A stretch of DNA of 64,000 nucleotides, from assembly GCA_963804375.1 (NCBI GenBank), contig CAWDQE010000022.1, forward strand, positions 620,001 to 684,000. The letters run 5' to 3'. The translations under genes were made by a program, and so were the position numbers. Under the pieces are notes generated by a model. That model had not been told where the DNA came from. It saw only the letters and a program-made list of their open reading frames with translations, and did no database searches. The stretch is from JANXQG01 sp963804375. Lineage in GTDB: Bacteria; Planctomycetota; Planctomycetia; Pirellulales; Thermoguttaceae. Shown in pieces: positions 62,584-64,000 of the stretch (position 1 is its first letter; every line of letters begins with the position of its first letter).

Positions 62584-63889
62584 TGTCGCCTCGGCTTGCT
62601 GACGGGGCATAAAGGGCCGTTGGACCAAGACTTGCTATCCCAGTCGCGCACTTCGATCATATCAAGGCGCCATCGCCAACCCGTTCATAAACGAGCCACT
62701 GCGCGCCGCTTTCACTGGCGCGAACGAACCATCGCACCTCGTCAGGCTTGTGTGGCTTGGTTGGCATGGTCGAAACATCGTGTGCCCTCACGTGCCCGGC
62801 GAACAATTCTCTCGCTGCCGAGAGTGTCGGAATGAACCGTCTCCTGTCTAATCTCAGGCTTTGGGCGCGGCCAACACCCCACTCTAGCCCGCTTCCGTTG
62901 TTTCGTCAAACGCGAAGCGGCTGAGATGCCCAATAAGGGTGGCAGGCGTGCCAATCGCACTTTCATTATCGCCGACACCGGCGCACGCCGCCACTCCCAG
63001 CCTTCAGCCCGCGCTGGCATGGTTTGGGCCGACCGCCAGAGATTGAGGCAGAAAACGATCCAGGGACGAAGGCCAGCGATCGGCACGTGGTTTGCTGACC
63101 GACATTCGCTTCGATGAGTAGCCACGGAGCGCGGAGACGCGATTACGGTCATTTTGTCCTGAACGGCGGCTCGCTGGCACGGACGTAGGTCGGCCCCGAG
63201 CCACGACTGCAGCAGCCGCTACGCCAGTTTTCGTGCTGTCAAGCTTGCCGTCAGAAGGGGCGTCCCCATGCTGGACCGACCCGGCCAAGAGCGTCCGCAC
63301 CTGTCATAGAGCCCGCATCTATGTCGGTAATGTTCACTTGCGAACTAAACTTCACTTCGGATTCTGATATCGAGCGTGACGGCATGGTCAACACGGCGGG
63401 CTTGCAGCCAGCCGGGTGCGTGGCTGTGGCGGACGGCGCGATAGGCGACGGAGAAGCCGATTGAATAGAGGAACACGACGAGTGGAAAGGCGTCGTCACT
63501 GTCACGATAAGCTGGTTGAGCCGGGAGCGCAACCCCAAGACTTGAGAGGGCGATACGTTTGAAGATCGTCTGAGCGTTCAGACTTTTCGGGCAGCAGATG
63601 GCGACCAGGGCCAATTTACCAGACGCCTGGTCAATTCAAACGGAGGCGTGGTTTGGCAGGCCGCTCTGCCCGTTTTGCAGGCCGTGATCGACTGCCAACC
63701 GTTGGCAGTCACCGAGAGGCAGTGCGGGGCATCGCCCTATGCGCGTCCCGTGTAAACGTCAAAGAATCGCCAGGGGCTATTGGGGGTGATGGTGCATAGA
63801 AGGCGTCAAAGGTCACCCCACCATTGATCTAACGCTTGACGAAACGCCGTCCTGGGGACCTCGCTTGCCGAGAAACGGCTATTGGATTG
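62584..63889. other. gene-poor stretch
   Basis: About 1.3 kb without a convincing gene. The best candidate is a minus-strand frame near 63345-63614 (RDSDDAFPLVVFLYSIGFSV, then AYRAVRHSHAPG) that lacks a ribosome site. No repeat, tRNA or terminator was recognised. The upstream box expected for the TPR2 cassette was not found. Confidence 0.4.
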
Positions 63890-64000
63890 TTACCCGCCAG
63901 GTTCTTGCGGCGTTTGGCTGGTGCCGGGAGATTGGCTGCCCCGCAGGGACTGTTGCAGCGTTTCGACCTGTTCGGAAAGGACCTTTAGGCTGAGCTTGGA
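63890..64000 (-). CDS. C-terminal coiled-coil end of a gene running off the window
   Basis: 36 codons and a TAA stop. SKLSLKVLSEQVETLQQSL has hydrophobic heptad spacing of a coiled coil, followed by a Gly/Ser/Thr/Pro/Gln tail ending PQEPGG. The rest lies beyond the right edge. No family can be named. Confidence 0.55.
   Translation of the reverse strand, partial: SKLSLKVLSEQVETLQQSLRGSQSPGTSQTPQEPGG

Noticed and set aside
62742..63614. Several minus-strand frames of 90-136 codons
   Set aside because: No ribosome sites, biased Arg/Ala/Ser composition and mutual overlap in different frames; not supported as genes.

Overview
The window looks like a chromosomal segment of a planctomycete, probably near Pirellulales. 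The reasons are GC-rich coding, four giant autotransporter-type beta-strand-repeat (PATR) proteins with PEP-CTERM sorting tails, a XylR-type AraC regulator with a LacI-like sensor domain, a secreted squalene-cyclase-like repeat protein, a sigma-like helix-turn-helix family and TPR-rich secreted proteins. No rRNA gene, complete tRNA gene, CRISPR array, insertion sequence or integrase was found.

Layout. 1-5.6 kb: contractile-injection (type VI secretion) genes. A TssB-TssC fusion sheath on the minus strand faces vgrG, an FHA-domain protein and a PAAR-like DUF4280 spike-tip protein on the plus strand. 5.6-9.8 kb: broken gene pieces (esterase, Gfo/Idh/MocA oxidoreductase, WD40) around intact genes for dCTP deaminase, a PYROXD2/CrtI-like FAD oxidoreductase and a XylR-type regulator. 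10.2-47.8 kb: four tandem secreted adhesin-like genes of about 4,490, 2,555, 2,578 and 2,604 residues. Genes 2-4 share nearly identical backbone DNA, while PA14, LamG-like and other ligand-binding modules differ at three fixed slots; some modules recur in different slots. 48.2-48.4 kb: the 3' half of a tRNA-Ala(GGC), cut at the anticodon loop and followed by a cluster of heptamers, an attachment-site signature. 48.6-53.4 kb: a squalene-cyclase-like protein, a sigma-like HTH protein, a small membrane/lipoprotein, a DUF4230 protein and a GloVer-repeat PEP-CTERM protein. 54.2-62.6 kb: a one-strand array of genes (two TPR proteins, a SUFU-domain protein and three unknowns), each followed by an imperfect inverted repeat. 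The outer 7-mers of these repeats pair gene by gene in the way expected of integron attC sites, so this is probably an integrase-less cassette array. At 63.9 kb a coiled-coil gene runs off the end.

How the parts may work together (inference). The injection genes and the SUFU protein, a family known as immunity proteins in polymorphic toxin systems, point to interbacterial conflict. The adhesin array, controlled at its head by a probable sugar-responsive regulator, points to surface attachment to polysaccharides or cells, with binding modules exchanged by recombination.

Caution. About twenty single-base frameshifts interrupt otherwise coherent genes. Paralogue comparison places three of them to within a few bases as one-base insertions. 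They are probably largely residual assembly errors, so frameshifted genes are annotated at full length rather than as pseudogenes.
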